Part shown: positions 1 to 12,359 of the stretch, piece after piece
Numbering within the stretch: the first letter of the stretch is position 1
How the letters are laid out: each line of letters opens with the position of its first letter
Source of the DNA: Echinarachnius parma
Taxonomy: Eukaryota > Echinodermata > Echinoidea > Clypeasteroida > Echinarachniidae
Direction: 5' to 3'
DNA length: 64,000 bases
Assembly: GCA_037951105.1 (NCBI GenBank)
Contig: JBAMJV010008980.1
Location: forward strand, 1-64,000
The notes under the pieces: model-generated
Seen by the model: only the letters and a program-made list of their open reading frames with translations
What the model was told of the DNA's origin: nothing
Database searches by the model: none
Program-made: the position numbers and the translations under genes

Positions 1-317
1 ACGTCTGCTTCATCACTGAGCTTTAATAAATCAAAACGCACATTATGCCACATGGCGAATAAATATAACTCATTCTTGGCATCGCGCGAATGCGCGCGGT
101 ATGCGGTTAACTTAAATAGGTCTTGGGAACCGAACCTGATAACATATGCCGTATACTTATTTTACAAACACAATACAATAAAGAAAAAAGGCGTGCCCAA
201 TAACGTACGCGACTCATCACCCCCCCCCCCCCCCCCCCCCATTCGGCCCACCCTCCCCGCAGTATTCCCTTTGTACATGTACATAATTACCAACAATTTT
301 CGTAGTTCACAGATGGC
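1..317. other. unassigned flank with poly-C tract
   Basis: No gene recognised. A run of about 21 C bases lies near 220-240. The sequence leads into the satellite at about 318. Confidence 0.5.
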
Positions 318-2985
318 GTAGCCTGCATGTATTATGAATAGCGACCCTCTTCTCACATTATGACTAGCGACTCCCATTCCATATTATGAGTAGCGATCCG
401 GTTCTCATATTATGACTAGCGACCCTCATTCCGTTTATGAGTAGCAGTCCTTTTCTCGTATTATGACTAGCGACCATCTTCTCATGCACATTATGACTAG
501 CGACCCCCATTTCGTATTATGATCGCCTACCCTCGTATTATGACTAGCGACCCTCTTCTCGTATTATGAATATCGGTACTCATTCCGTATTATGAGTAGC
601 GGTCCTCTTCTCGTATTATGACTAGCGACCCTCTTCTCGTAGTATGAATATTAAGCGACCCAGCTCATTCCATATTATGACTAGCGACCCTCTTCTCGTA
701 TTATGACCAGCGACCCCCATTTCGTATTATGAGTAGCGGTCCTCTTCTCGTATTATGAATATAAAGTGACCCAGCTCATTCCATATTATGACTAGCGACC
801 CTCAGTCTTCTCGTATTATGACCAGCGACCCCCATTTCGTATTATGAGTAGCGGTCCTCTTCTCGTATTATGACTAGCGACCCTCTTCTCACATTATGAC
901 TAGCGACCCTCACTCCATATTATGACTAGCGACCCCCATTCCATATTATGAGTAGCGGTCCTCTTTTCGTATTATGACTAGCGACCATCTTCTCGTATTA
1001 TGACTAGCGACCCCCATTTCGTATTATGATCGCCTACTCTCGTATTTTGACTAGCGGTCCTCTTCTCGTATTATGAATATAAAGTGACCCAGCTCATTCC
1101 ATATTATGACTAGCGACCCTCTTCTCGTATTATGACCAGCGACCCCCATTTCGTATTATGAGTAGCGGTCCTCTTCTCGTATTATGACTAGCGACCCTCT
1201 TCTCACATTATGACTAGCGACCCTCACTCCATATTATGACTAGCGACCCCCATTCCATATTATGAGTAGCGGTCCTCTTTTCGTATTATGACTAGCGACC
1301 ATCTTCTCGTATTATGAATATCGGTACTCATTCCGTATTATGAGTAGCGGTCCTCTTCTCGTATTATGACTAGCGACCCTCTTCTCGTAGTATGAATATT
1401 AAGCGACCCAGCTCATTCCATATTATGACTAGCGACCCTCTTCTCGTATTATGACCAGCGACCCCCATTTCGTATTATGAGTAGCGGTCCTCTTCTCGTA
1501 TTATGAATATAAAGTGACCCAGCTCATTCCATATTATGACTAGCGACCCTCTTCTCGTATTATGACCAGCGACCCCCATTTCGTATTATGAGTAGCGGTC
1601 CTCTTCTCGTATTATGACTAGCGACCCTCTTCTCACATTATGACTAGCGACCCTCACTCCATATTATGACTAGCGACCCCCATTCCATATTATGAGTAGC
1701 GGTCCTCTTTTCGTATTATGACTAGCGACCCTCTTCTCACATTATGACTAGCGACCCTCACTCCATATTATGACTAGCGACCCCCATTCCATATTATGAG
1801 TAGCGGTCCTTTTTTCGTATTATGACTAGCGACCATCTTCTCGTATTATGACTAGCGACCCCCATTTCGTATTATGATCGCCTACCCTCGTATTATGACT
1901 AGCGACCCTCTTCTCGTATTATGAATATCGGTACTCATTCCGTATTATGAGTAGCGGTCCTCTTCTCGTATTATGACTAGCGACCCTCTTCTCGTAGTAT
2001 GAATATTAAGCGACCCAGCTCATTCCATATTATGACTAGCGACCCTCTTCTCGTATTATGACCAGCGACCCCCATTTCGTATTATGAGTAGCGGTCCTCT
2101 TCTCGTATTATGAATATAAAGTGACCCAGCTCATTCCATATTATGACTAGCGACCCTCTTCTCGTATTATGACCAGCGAACCCCATTTCGTATTATGAGT
2201 AGCGGTCCTCTTCTCGTATTATGACTAGCGACCCTCTTCTCACATTATGACTAGCGACCCTCACTCCATATTATGACTAGCGACCCCCATTCCATATTAT
2301 GAGTTGCGGTCCTCACTCCATATTATGACTAGCGACCCCCATTCCATATTATGAGTAGCGGTCCTCTTTTCGTATTATGACTAGCGACCATCTTCTCGTA
2401 TTATGACTAGCGACCCCCATTTCGTATTATGAATATCGGTACTCATTCCGTATTATGAGTAGCGGTCCCCTTCCCGTATTATGACTAGCAGTCCTCATTC
2501 CGTATTATGAGTATCGGCCCTCTTCTCGTATTATGACTAGCGACCCTCTTCTCGTAGTATGAATATATAGCGACCCTTATTCCGTATTATGACTAGCGAC
2601 CCTCTTCTCGTATTACGACTAGCGACCCTCATTCAATATTATGTATATCGACCCTATTTTCGTATTATGAATAGCGGTCCTTATGAGTAGTGACCCCCAA
2701 TATAAATTATGAGTAGCGCCCCTTCTTCATGTTTATGAATAGCGACCCCGATTTTGTATTATCAATAGCAGTCCTTATGAGTAATGACCCTCAATGTGAA
2801 TTATGAATAGCGACCCTCATCTCACATTATGAATAACGGTCCTGATGAATAACGGTCCTTATGCCTTTTTGAATAGCGACCCCCTGTTCGTATTATGAAT
2901 AGCGGTCCTTCACGTATAGGAAGGTACGCGTTATGAATAGCGGTCCTTATGACTAGCGGTCCTTATGACTAGCGAACCCACCCCG
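318..2985. repeat. 26-bp satellite array with higher-order repeats
   Basis: About 100 copies of a 26-bp unit (TATTATGACTAGCGACCC plus YCTTCTCG or CCATTTCG). Two main unit types alternate, one with GACTAGCGACC and one with GAGTAGCGGTCC. A rarer unit with GAATATCGGTACTC starts at about 568, 1316 and 1923 and marks near-identical blocks of roughly 600-750 bp. The array decays into divergent, irregular units after about 2500. Confidence 0.95.
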
Positions 2986-2989
2986 CAGA

Positions 2990-3780
2990 AATGATCATGC
3001 ATTTGTGGAATGTATCCTGTAGAACGCTGCACAAACAATATTGTGCTTACGTCATGGGCATTACATGCTTCGTTGAATTGACTGAAAAGGCATCCACGAT
3101 CTCGAGGATAGTGCATAAGCAATTGTGTACAAATATTAATACTGCTTTAATTGTTCCATATTAAACAGATTGCCTAGATGATATGCAATGTACAAATAGA
3201 AGCATGGAAGAGGTTTCGGTTTTCCGAAATTCTCTTTCATTTTAAAGATATTTATAACTTACGTTATAAGATTCCAAAGTTAGTACGTAATATAGCAAAT
3301 ATCACTTTACCTGTTCGCTCATAACTTGTCGTACAACATTCATTCACCATTGAATGTTCACTCATCACTCATCACTATCTAAACATAAATAAACAAGTAA
3401 TACCTACTCAAAACAATTATTTATAGTTTCTTAATCAGACATACACCCATACACGCACATGCGCACACAAGCACATTGTAGACACAAATACAAAATAAAT
3501 TTCCTCTCAAACAATGAGCCATTTCTTTTACACGATTTGTTTAAAGTTTACCTAATCAATTACATTTATACAGGTAAATAAATGTACATGAAGTGTGAAA
3601 TTATATTCATCACTTCATGGCTGACTGAGCACAGGTTGAAAATAAAACAACCCAATCACAAGAACTCATGCAAGTGTGCATAATATTGTTTTACATCAAA
3701 TATTGCATGTGGTTTAACATGCATTGACTATGGTTTGTAAAAAATCTCATTTGGTGAAATTTGAAAAAATTGAAAAAACG
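2990..3780. repeat. dispersed repeat family B, copy 1
   Basis: This AT-rich non-coding stretch matches 25960-26500, 29400-29800 and, more weakly, 21060-21420 and 45690-45990. Shared landmarks are CTTACGTCATGGGCA, a GCATGGA-x-GGTTTC segment, GCTCATAACTTGTCGTAC and CATTCATTCACCAT. Its second part (3560-3720) matches 26730-26890 and 27850-28030. No coding sense seen. Confidence 0.75.
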
Positions 3781-3789
3781 CTTACACTT

Positions 3790-4091
3790 GTTCAAAATTG
3801 TTCAAAAGGGTTTTTTAAGCAGTTGTTGATGATCTCGCTATTTAATCATTATTTCAACAAAACATCACATGCAAAACTTTGCATGAAAATTGGTTGAAAC
3901 CTACGCTTTTTTATGCAGCGCCCTTTTCTGTTTGAATGGCTCTTTTTGAATAATAACAGGGTTTTTACTTAGTCGTTTGTAATTTTCTTTACCTTTCGAG
4001 CATGGTGGAGTTATAATTATTAGTTTGTAATGTTATTGTGTATATTTGGTTACTAAAGCTCAGCCTTACCAAAACTGTACTACCCCTTTAA
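3790..4091. mobile_element. Kolobok/T2-like MITE, copy 1
   Basis: It ends in TACTACCCCTTTAA. Read on the minus strand it begins TTAAAGGGGTAGTACAGTTT, like the TTAAAGGRR terminus of T2 MITEs. The body (ACTTAGTCGTTTGTAATTTT, ATCACATGCA) matches copies at 17320, 30395, 50348, 53505, 60990 and 61393. Confidence 0.75.
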
Positions 4092-4099
4092 TAGCATCG

Positions 4100-4450
4100 C
4101 TTGTAGAATAATGCAAAACTAACACAAAAGAAAGTCCCACTGAACAACTTCTCATCATTTCATAACTGCTTCAAGATGTTGTCTTTTCACAATATTGCAA
4201 TATGTCTGCAGTTGTTATGTACATTTTGTGTGGAAAACAGCGATATTCATCACTTCATGGCTGTCTGAGCACAGATTAAAGACAACATGTCACAAAGTCA
4301 CACGCATGCATGTACGTTCTTGTGAAATAGCACATATGGCTGAATGCATTGACAATGCCGTTAATTTGAAATACCATCCATTTCATTTGATTAATAACAC
4401 CATGTGGTTATATGTACAATTGCAAAAATATACTACTCAATGATAGATAA
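4100..4450. repeat. dispersed repeat family B, second module
   Basis: It matches 28120-28440 (AATATTGCAATATGTC-like, then GTTATGTACATTT and ATTCATCACTTCATGGCTG). It is the same module order as in the 27-28.6 kb copy, here split by the T2 MITE. Non-coding. Confidence 0.65.
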
Positions 4451-4499
4451 ACTTCAATAATGATACAAATTTAAGTTTAACGCATTTTGGAAATGGCCA

Positions 4500-4685
4500 T
4501 TGTCCAGTGCTGTGGGACTCGAGTCCGGACTCGAACTCGAGACCGGTCTCGAGTCCGATTTTTTCGGGACTCGGACTCGGACTCGGGCCAAAAAGACTCG
4601 GTCTCGGACTCGGACTCGACCAATGGTGACTCGGGACTCGGGCGAAAATCGGGCCGAGACCGGCAACGAGACCGGCATTTTTTCC
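4500..4685. mobile_element. hexamer-rich element with hAT-like end CAGTGCTG
   Basis: CCAGTGCTGTGGGACTCGAG opens a run of imperfect ACTCGG hexamers, including palindromic blocks of ACTCGAG and GACCGGTC. The same end in reverse closes the array at 17757-17885. CAGTG termini are common in hAT elements, but no transposase or target duplication is seen. Confidence 0.5.
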
Positions 4686-4689
4686 GTTT

Positions 4690-5222
4690 TCCCACGTTTA
4701 TTTATAGTTCATAAAATTACACAGCGCAAGCAAAAACAAACCCGTTGTTCTAGCGTACCTTGCTCGCTTGAGTGGCATCTGGAAAAATGAGTCGTAACAT
4801 CGCCTCAACAAGCTATTATATGCCTAACTAGACGTTGGGATTAGTTGTTTTATGTTTTGGAACACGTAAAACACGGTCAAGTATTACGGCCAGAACGTGA
4901 ATTAATTTAAGAAAGTCTGAGCTGAAGCGACTAAGCGATATCAGTAAAATGCGTGTGCAAGTATTTTCCTCGGCTAGGCTTATTACCGCGCGCTAGCTAA
5001 TAACGAACAAAAAACAATTGCATCTTCAATCATTCATTCAACAATCATGTCTTCAGTTTCTCGTATACTGTTTGGGGGTATACGGACCATAGAGAGTTTG
5101 TTGATCGTTCAACAAAGACAAAACATCAAGTAAAATGTAAATTTTGCAGAACGCACACTACCATTACATATACACAACAATATTTGTTATTCATTTTTGT
5201 TAAAATGTGAAGTAGCATGCCT
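4690..5222. other. no recognised feature
   Basis: AT-rich sequence between the hexamer element and the giant inverted repeat. I see no gene, terminal repeat or array in it. Confidence 0.5.
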
Positions 5223-6759
5223 TTTAGTCAAGGAGCATGTTCACCGAAATAAAGTCCCGTGGGATTTTTGGTATGAAAGCAAGGCACCTATTCAAATGTC
5301 TCAAGGGCACCCAAATAACAATAAAAAACATGATTGCACTCTGAAATCTTGTGCAGGTGTCCAGCAGAGGGCACCCTTTAACCCTACAAAAATCCGGGCT
5401 ATTTGAGGTCTTTTTTTCGGTAGGGGGTCATTATGGCCCCCTTAAGATCTCGGCCTTGAAATGCCAAATCGTTGCGAAAACTTGCATGCATGTCAAGTAA
5501 GATGTAAAAGATACCATGCTATTTTTGTTTTCTACGAACAATTCTCTAATTTGCATATTTATGGTAATTTCCGCAAAAAAGGTAATAAAATTCACATTTT
5601 TGCCCATATATCATATATTCTTCATAATTAAACATTGGTTTTCACTACATATATTCTTAAGACGATTTATAATAATAATACAACAAAAGAAATTGGAAGA
5701 GCCCGGTTATTCCTTATGTTTTCTATTGTTTTGATAATTTATTATGTATTTCTTTGTTTTGTTAACATATGTATTTTATTGTTTTGGTTGTTTTATTTTA
5801 TTTATAACTTTAATTTAACTAATTTGACCCTAACAACAAATACCTTAAAGGTAAACAAGACCAATTAGGCAATGATTATGAAAACTGATATTTCCATATG
5901 TTTTGTACACAAATCACGAAAATTAGCGAATTTCGGGCTGACATGCAGTTACAAAAGGTCACGTGACTTCGTAACAAAAGGTCCGATTTTCAACAAGTTT
6001 TTTTTTTAAGTTGCTCAAGCCTAAAAAAAAGAAGAAGGTTATCAAGCAATCAGAAACATTCCGGAGGGGGGCATGATGGGATATTATGATAAGCAACGGT
6101 AAGCCATGCGTGTCGGTGATCCCAATACCTCAAACACTCAAACAGTAGACAGTAACCAAGTGGTGGTAGGAACTTCATCCGGTCTCAATCAAATCCCTTT
6201 GACAAGGAGCTGTGCTTTTTTGTGAGTGTACGTTGGACGCTTGCAGTTGGAGTTGCCATCCGCCAGGCCATGTGAAGCAAGAAAATCGTCAACATCGTGA
6301 ATAGTTAGATACACACCTATACGGTTGGAAGGGAAGTTCGTTCTGTCCTACAGTGCATGAAGACTTCTGATGGATATGTTGTAAGGGAGAGACATATATA
6401 TTTCGCAGAAGACAACGTTGACTTCGCATAGGACATTGCATATGGGAAGCGCTCCCTGAATGGTACAATGATGCCAACATTACAATGAGGCACATAGACT
6501 AGAACCCCCAGCCAGCTTTGAGAGACATCCCATATAATGACCCGTGCAACTACCATAGATGCTTGATTGTCCAAAGACAAATAGCAAAACACAAACCCCA
6601 GTCTATGCCTCCTTCGGACAAAGTAAGGACCCTCCATAACCATCAAATGGTTCCCTTCCAGATGTTACCTGACTGATGTGTCGATCTGTGTCTAGGTCTC
6701 AGCAGCAGGTATTCTGCGGACATTCAGCAAAGACAGTGCTATTAGTTCCACTAGAGGCG

Positions 6760-7195
6760 TTCAATGTTGGCAAAGCAGCATCCTTGTCAGGGGAATGCCA
6801 CATCGTTTTGTACCAACTCCAGTTACAAAGTTGGTGTTGCTACATACATAAATTGGGATACTGCCATAATGCGGTCTGGTACAGATGGACCTCAGATGGA
6901 ACAGTGACTGTAAGGTGAACAAAATGAATGTGTTTCCATCGCTCTCCTCACATGCTTTCCCGTAATGATTTGATTCACTGTCATTGATTCGTACACATCT
7001 GTGTCCGGCCAGAATAATTCGATGCCCCTTTTTCTCGATGTACACGCTTATGCAACTTAGATGTGCCATGACGGTGTAAATGTCCCCTAGTCGCAGTACC
7101 AAGTGGTCCATGTTATTGCGGGCAATCTGCAGATGCTTAGCTGACTTGTGCAGTTCCAACTCACGAGAGATCACATTTTTGCGTTCTGGACCCAT
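6760..7195 (-). pseudogene. mobile-element protein remnant, VLRLGD-type
   Basis: An open minus-strand stretch encodes NNMDHLVLRLGDIYTVMAHL and later HYGKACEESDGN, TFILFTLQSLFHL. From memory these resemble a conserved segment (VIRMGGFHxxxxxLxxIG, then HGKxYxxAxxxHxxxxxALxxL) of uncharacterised proteins that are multicopy in cnidarian and other invertebrate genomes. It reads away from the plus-strand remnant at 10270. Function unknown. The copy is a fragment, cut off by the insertion at 7256. Confidence 0.45.
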
Positions 7196-7255
7196 GACCT
7201 AAGCGCTAATCCGTAGGGCTTACATGCGCACAGTGAGTAGTAAGTACCAGTCAAG

Positions 7256-8358
7256 GGCGTCAAAAGCCTCTCAAAAGTGAGGGGGACATTGCGATGGTGC
7301 GAAGCGCCCGAGCGGGGGGGGGGGGGGGGTGGGAGGGGGTGTCCCCCTTTCACCATGTTCACGGTATGAAGCTTTTTCATTTTTTGGCTTGAAATTGTGC
7401 ATTTGGTGCATACCTGAGACAGAAATTGTACATATATGTAGTAGCCTCCACACAAACTTTTCTTTCTACTTGCCCGTTCGGGCAATTTAATCAATATTTT
7501 TTTCAAATATACTTGCCCAATCAGAAAATTTACTTGCCCATAAAAAGCAACGTGAAAAAAACAACAATATTATTTCCGTAATGATCATCATATTTCACCA
7601 ATGACGCACATCATATGCACTTTTTTTTACTGTCATATGCCAGCAACTATAAGGATAGCTGTTATAATGATGTTGATCACATACATACTTTTCTGCCATT
7701 TCTAAGGAAATATAGAAACTGAATACCAGGAAGATGTTCATGTTACATTTCTTCAAATATATAGCCTACATTAGCCTTATAAATATTGGCAGGATTAAAA
7801 TTGGTGGTAGCACTGTGACGCTTGAGAAAAAATGATAATCACATTTTTAAAAAGAGCATACATGTGGTTTTGAGGAACATAATGGTTTCACACAAAATCT
7901 TACATTTTATTAAATATCCTGAAAATTTGTTCAAAAATTTTGATATTACCAGTCCATAGACTGCGTACATATTTATGTATACAACAACTGTTATTTCATC
8001 TCCGTAGTGGACAGTTAGAAATTTGCCCTCCAACCAAGCCAAAGTGGGCAAGTAAAATAATGAATGCTCACACTTTAATTGCCAACGTACTTCTTGATGA
8101 GATTTACACATAATAACAAAATACCCTTTTCCCTCTTGGTTACCCAATCGGTCAACCAAACTGGACCTTTTATGAATTGTTACTTGCCCAATATCAATTT
8201 TCACTTGCCCCGGTCAATAGGGCAAGTGCTAGTGTCGAGCATATATGAAAAAGGGGGGGGGGGGGGGGCAATCCCCTCCAATTTCAAATGTGGGGGGGGG
8301 GGGGGACATGTCCCCCCCCCCCCCCCCCCCCCCCGTCCCCCGCCTGTTAACGCCAATG
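7256..8358. mobile_element. insertion of about 1.1 kb flanked by a 12-bp duplication
   Basis: GTACCAGTCAAG occurs at 7244-7255 and again at 8359-8370 and fits a target duplication. Just inside are GGCGTCAAAAG on the left and, inverted, GGCGTTAACAG on the right (followed by AATG), a short terminal inverted repeat. The body has G and C runs near both ends and repeats of CTTGCCC/GGGCAAG. The right arm has no such segment. No transposase seen. The long duplication would fit a Mutator-like or retroposed origin. Confidence 0.6.
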
Positions 8359-8507
8359 GTACCAGTCAAGTGCAAACGTGTGCTGTTATAATGTGGCGGT
8401 GTGCCTACTCATTTGGTTGGTATAGTACCTCATTGGCAATTAGTGGATTAGTATGTTCTCGGGTGGCAGTTTCATGTAAGTTCGTCGCATTATAGGACTG
8501 CTTCATT

Positions 8508-8543
8508 ATGAAATGAAATGAAATGAAATGAAATGAAATGAAA
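8508..8543. repeat. ATGAA pentanucleotide microsatellite
   Basis: About seven perfect copies of ATGAA (GAAAT in other phase). Confidence 0.95.
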
Positions 8544-9149
8544 TTTATTGTCAACAATATTTACAATTTTTTCAATTATAGTCATATTACATATTGATCA
8601 AATATCTTAAATTAACAATACTGTAAAAAGAATTGACAAACGGGACTAACAAAATAGCATAGTGCTAATCGAGGTTAGTCCCGAAAATAGTGATTTGCAG
8701 AAAAAAACAAAATACGTTTAACTATAGGTATCTAAACTAACTTATTTACACTATATACATAAATTGAATTTGTATAAATAAAGGAGATAATGAATATAAT
8801 TATATACATGGGCAATTTTTGAAAAGATGTATATGGATGCAAAAAGTCATGCCCAAAAAATGTAATGTCCGTGACGGCGCACATTTTACAGAATTACTCA
8901 GTAACGAATTGGATAAATGTTCTGAAACTTTGTTTGCATACTTAACCAGGCTATTGCTTTGTAATCAAAATAAAAGTTAGACATTAGGTAGAGGTATGAA
9001 TTAGTAGTAGTCCAGTCAAAATATGAAATAACCCACCACTAATTGCAACAGAAATGATTCCACTTGCATTTAATGTAGAATAGCCACCAAAACAACATAC
9101 TAAAAGTTGACAAAAACTGGAGTGGTGGATAAGTGTCTAATTTTCATAA

Positions 9150-9850
9150 ATTCAAAATGGCTGCCATACAGCTTTTTCAAGGCCATATCTCTGGCTATGA
9201 AGCACTTAGAAAGTTAATTCTAGTGTCTACACCCATGTTTTCAAGGTCAAGGAATATCTTTGTAACCTAATTAGCAACATTAAGGCAACCCATCATACCT
9301 AATTTGCATAAAGTTGTAAATAATTTATTCAAAATGGCCGCCATGTATCCTATATAAGCCTTTATCTCAGTATGAACCCAACAGAAAAATATTTATTGTA
9401 TATATAACCATGTTTCCCGGTTATGGAACATAATTTTAGTATATTTTGCAACTTTTAAGCACCCCCTTATAGCTAATTTGCATATACATATATTCAAAAT
9501 GGCCGCCATGTAGGACACTTAATCCCATTTCTCGAGATATGAGACACATAAAAAGTCAATCTAAGTGTCTACACCAATGTTTTCAGGGTCAAGGAACACA
9601 ATTGTAACCTAATTGGCAACATTTATGCATCCCATCATACCTTATTTGCATAAAGTTGTAAATAATGTATTCAAAATGGCCGCCATGTATCCTATCTAAG
9701 CCTTTATCTCAGTATACGAACCCAACAGAAAGATGTTTATTGTATATAAAACCATGTTTCCAGGTTATGGAACAGAATTATAGTATATTTGCAACATTTA
9801 AGCACCCCCTTTATAGCTAATTTGCATATAAATATATGTTAAAAGGCAGC
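9150..9850. repeat. internally repeated block with AAAATGGCCGCCAT motifs
   Basis: TTCAAAATGGCYGCCATRYA recurs at about 9163, 9331, 9497 and 9673, spaced about 165-175 bp. Alternate units are more alike (period about 340 bp), each with AATTTGCATA and GTGTCTACACCNATGTTTTC or CCATGTTTCC. The inverted counterpart is in the right arm at 11900-13540. It resembles the subterminal repeats of large DNA transposons. Confidence 0.8.
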
Positions 9851-10269
9851 TATGTACGGCACATGTATATATCATTGGAAATAACACAAGTTATGAATTC
9901 ATTCTGTCGTTATTCTATATACATATTGTCAATGTCAAACACATGATTGTGGCCATTTCAAGCATATTACTCATGAATACCTGATTTGCATAAATTTGAA
10001 TATACATACAACTTAACAGAACTCCTTCCTAGCTCAGTCTGTATATTAAATATTCGTCGAAATACATGTTTGACTTAACATAATATTTAAGAATGTTTAA
10101 CATTTCATTGTTGGCTAGAAATGCTGAAAAACCAATGATGATAACTCATTTGAAGCTAGTGTTAGTTCATCAATGGAATGACAGGAAAATGCATCACAGA
10201 GTACACATTCAAAAGAAGAGATCAAGCCTTGACTATGAGTGAAAACATATCAGTGCAAACAAAAGAGGG

Positions 10270-11490
10270 AGCCTTCCAAATCGATCCTCAGCTACTGTTT
10301 CAGAGACTCATAACATAAGGAACATGCCAAGACAATCTCTAAGAGGCGTTTGATTATGAGCTGTGTAGCTATCCTCCTGCACTGTTCGAGAACAAGTTCA
10401 CACCACGACTGGAGAACAAGTTCACACCACGACTGGCAAACAAAGCTCAACTGGCTGATACACTTTGGAGACGTTTCATGCCTCCAGGAGCATCTGTACA
10501 TTCAATAGATTCTTAGATAGCGGAGCATTACTGCAGTCTGCACTTGATCATCTGGAACAAAGGTCCATCATATGATGACATCTGCAAGCAGTATGTCTTG
10601 TATGTGGAGAAACACTATGATAAGCCAACTGTGGTGTTTGATGGCTACATGAAGGGCCCGAGTACGAAATCAACATCCACATCCATAGACGCCAAACTGG
10701 ATTGCGCGTGTGTACCTGTACAAATTTCTGGTTCGATGGTATTCAACGGAAAGAAGGAGGACTTTCTCTCCAACAGTAAAAACAAGCAGAAGTTCATCAT
10801 GCTGCTTGACGGACATCTAAGACAGGTTGGGTGCCTTACAAAACATGATCCAGGAGATGATGATCTACTCATTGTCCAGACTGCTATCACCATTGCTGAG
10901 GGAATAAATACCCATACTGTTCTTGTTGCAGATGATTTGGACAGTCTGGTTCTCCTTTGTTACCATGCCGAGACAACAATGCAGAACATGTTTCTTCGTC
11001 CGGAACCTCGGCACTGCATGAAGAAGGAGCAAAGATGTTCGGACATATCACTTTTGAAATCTGCACTGGGTCCACAGTATGTAACATAATTTTATGTATG
11101 CATGCTTTCCTTGGCTGTGACACGACATCCCATATTCATGGATTTAGGAAGGGAACAGCTCTGAGGCTTTTTCGCACTAACAAGATCTTCCAGGAACAAG
11201 CGGTAGTCTTTGGAGATCGAAGGAGCACAAAGACGGATGTTATATCAGCAGGAGGGAACGCAATTGTTGGTCTATACAAAAGTTAGCCAGATGATAACCT
11301 GAACAGTCTCCGTCTTCAACGTTTCCATGAGAAGGTCAGCACCTGTAGAGTGCCACCTAGAGTCCAACCTACTTATGCAGCTGATTCTTTTCATAGCCAG
11401 CATGTATTCCTGTCGTTAAGCAATGGAAGGGAAATTAAATCCAGCGATTGGCCTGGGGTTGGAGTGAGCGAGATGGAGAGTTTAGTCCGA
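10270..11490 (+). pseudogene. PIN-like / GCDTTS mobile-element protein gene, decayed
   Basis: Conceptual pieces on the plus strand, in order: AFDYELCSYPPALFENKFTP, LADTLWRRFMPP, PTVVFDGYMKGPSTKS, KKEDFLSNSKNKQKFI, DDDLLIVQTAITIAEG, TVLVADDLDSLVLLCYHAET, MFLRPEPRHC, then CMHAFLGCDTTSHIHGF RKGTALRLF, and finally LQRFHEKV and ADSFHSQHVFLSL. I recall this block order from uncharacterised multicopy proteins of invertebrates with a PIN/FEN1-like nuclease fold (conserved Asp in VFDGY, DDLDSLVLL, GCDTTS). The copy is interrupted several times and lacks a clean start, so it is a fossil. Its 5' part is repeated inverted at 11535-12000. Confidence 0.65.
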
Positions 11491-11534
11491 TTCCATCAGA
11501 CAAAGCTGCAGCTCCTAGGAATCTCCTGAATCAC

Positions 11535-11860
11535 CACAGTTGGCTTATCATAGTGTTTCTCCACATACGAGACATACTGTTTGCAGATGTCGTCATATGA
11601 TGGACCTTTGTTCCAGATGATCATGTGCAGACTGCAGTAATGCTCCGCTATCTAAGAATCTATTGAATGTACAGATGCTCATGGAGGCATGAAACGTCTC
11701 CAAAGTGTATCAGCCAGTTGAGCTTTGTATGCCAGTCGTGGTGTGAACTTGTTCTAGAACAGTGCAGGAGGATACCTACACAGCTCATAATCAAACGCCT
11801 CTCAGAGATTGTCTTGGCGTGTTCCTTATGTTATGAGTCTCTGAAACAGTAGCTGAGGAT
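11535..11860 (-). pseudogene. second, inverted copy of the 5' part of the PIN-like gene
   Basis: The reverse complement repeats the YELCSYPPALFE to VEKHYDKPTV part of the central gene. A 24-bp direct duplication present in the left copy (two ENKFTPRL units) is absent here, so the duplication arose in the left arm after the arms formed, or was lost here. Confidence 0.65.
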
Positions 11861-12359
11861 CGATTTGGATGGCTCCCTCTTTTGTTTGCACTAATGTGTT
11901 TTCACTCATAGTCAAGGCTTGATCTCTTCTTTTGAATGTATACTCTGTGATGCATTTTCCTGTCATTCCATTCATGAATTAACACTAGCTTCAGATATCA
12001 TCATTGGTTTTTTAGCATTTCTAGCAAACTATGTAGTGTAAAACATTCTTAAATGTTAAGTCAAACATTTATTTCGACGAATATTTAATGTACAGACTGA
12101 GCTAGGAAGGAGTTCTGTTAGGTTTTATGTATATATTCAAATTTATGCAAATTAGGTATTCATGAGTAATATGCTTGAAATTGCCACAATCATGTGTTTG
12201 ACATTGACAATATGTATATAGAATAACGACAGAATGAATTCATAAGGGGGGTGCTTAAATGTTGCAAGTATACTATAATTCTGTTCCATAACCTGGAAAT
12301 ATGCTTTTATATACAATACACATCTTTCTGTTGGGTTCGTATACTGAGATAAAGGCTTA

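Larger units (their letters stand above)
5223..10637. repeat. left arm of giant inverted repeat
   Basis: It contains the outer end (5223-6060), a conserved block at 6060-6720, minus-strand mobile-protein remnants (6760-7195), a 1.1-kb insertion (7256-8358), a GAAAT microsatellite, the internally repeated 9150-9850 block, and the start of the central plus-strand gene. Confidence 0.8.

Noticed and set aside
318-2985. CRISPR-like array
   Set aside because: Units are contiguous 26-bp tandem copies without unique spacers, and the DNA is eukaryotic.
4477-4790. Overlapping open frames rich in Arg/Asp/Ser near the hexamer array
   Set aside because: Open in several frames on both strands because the 6-bp period avoids stops. 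Not coding.
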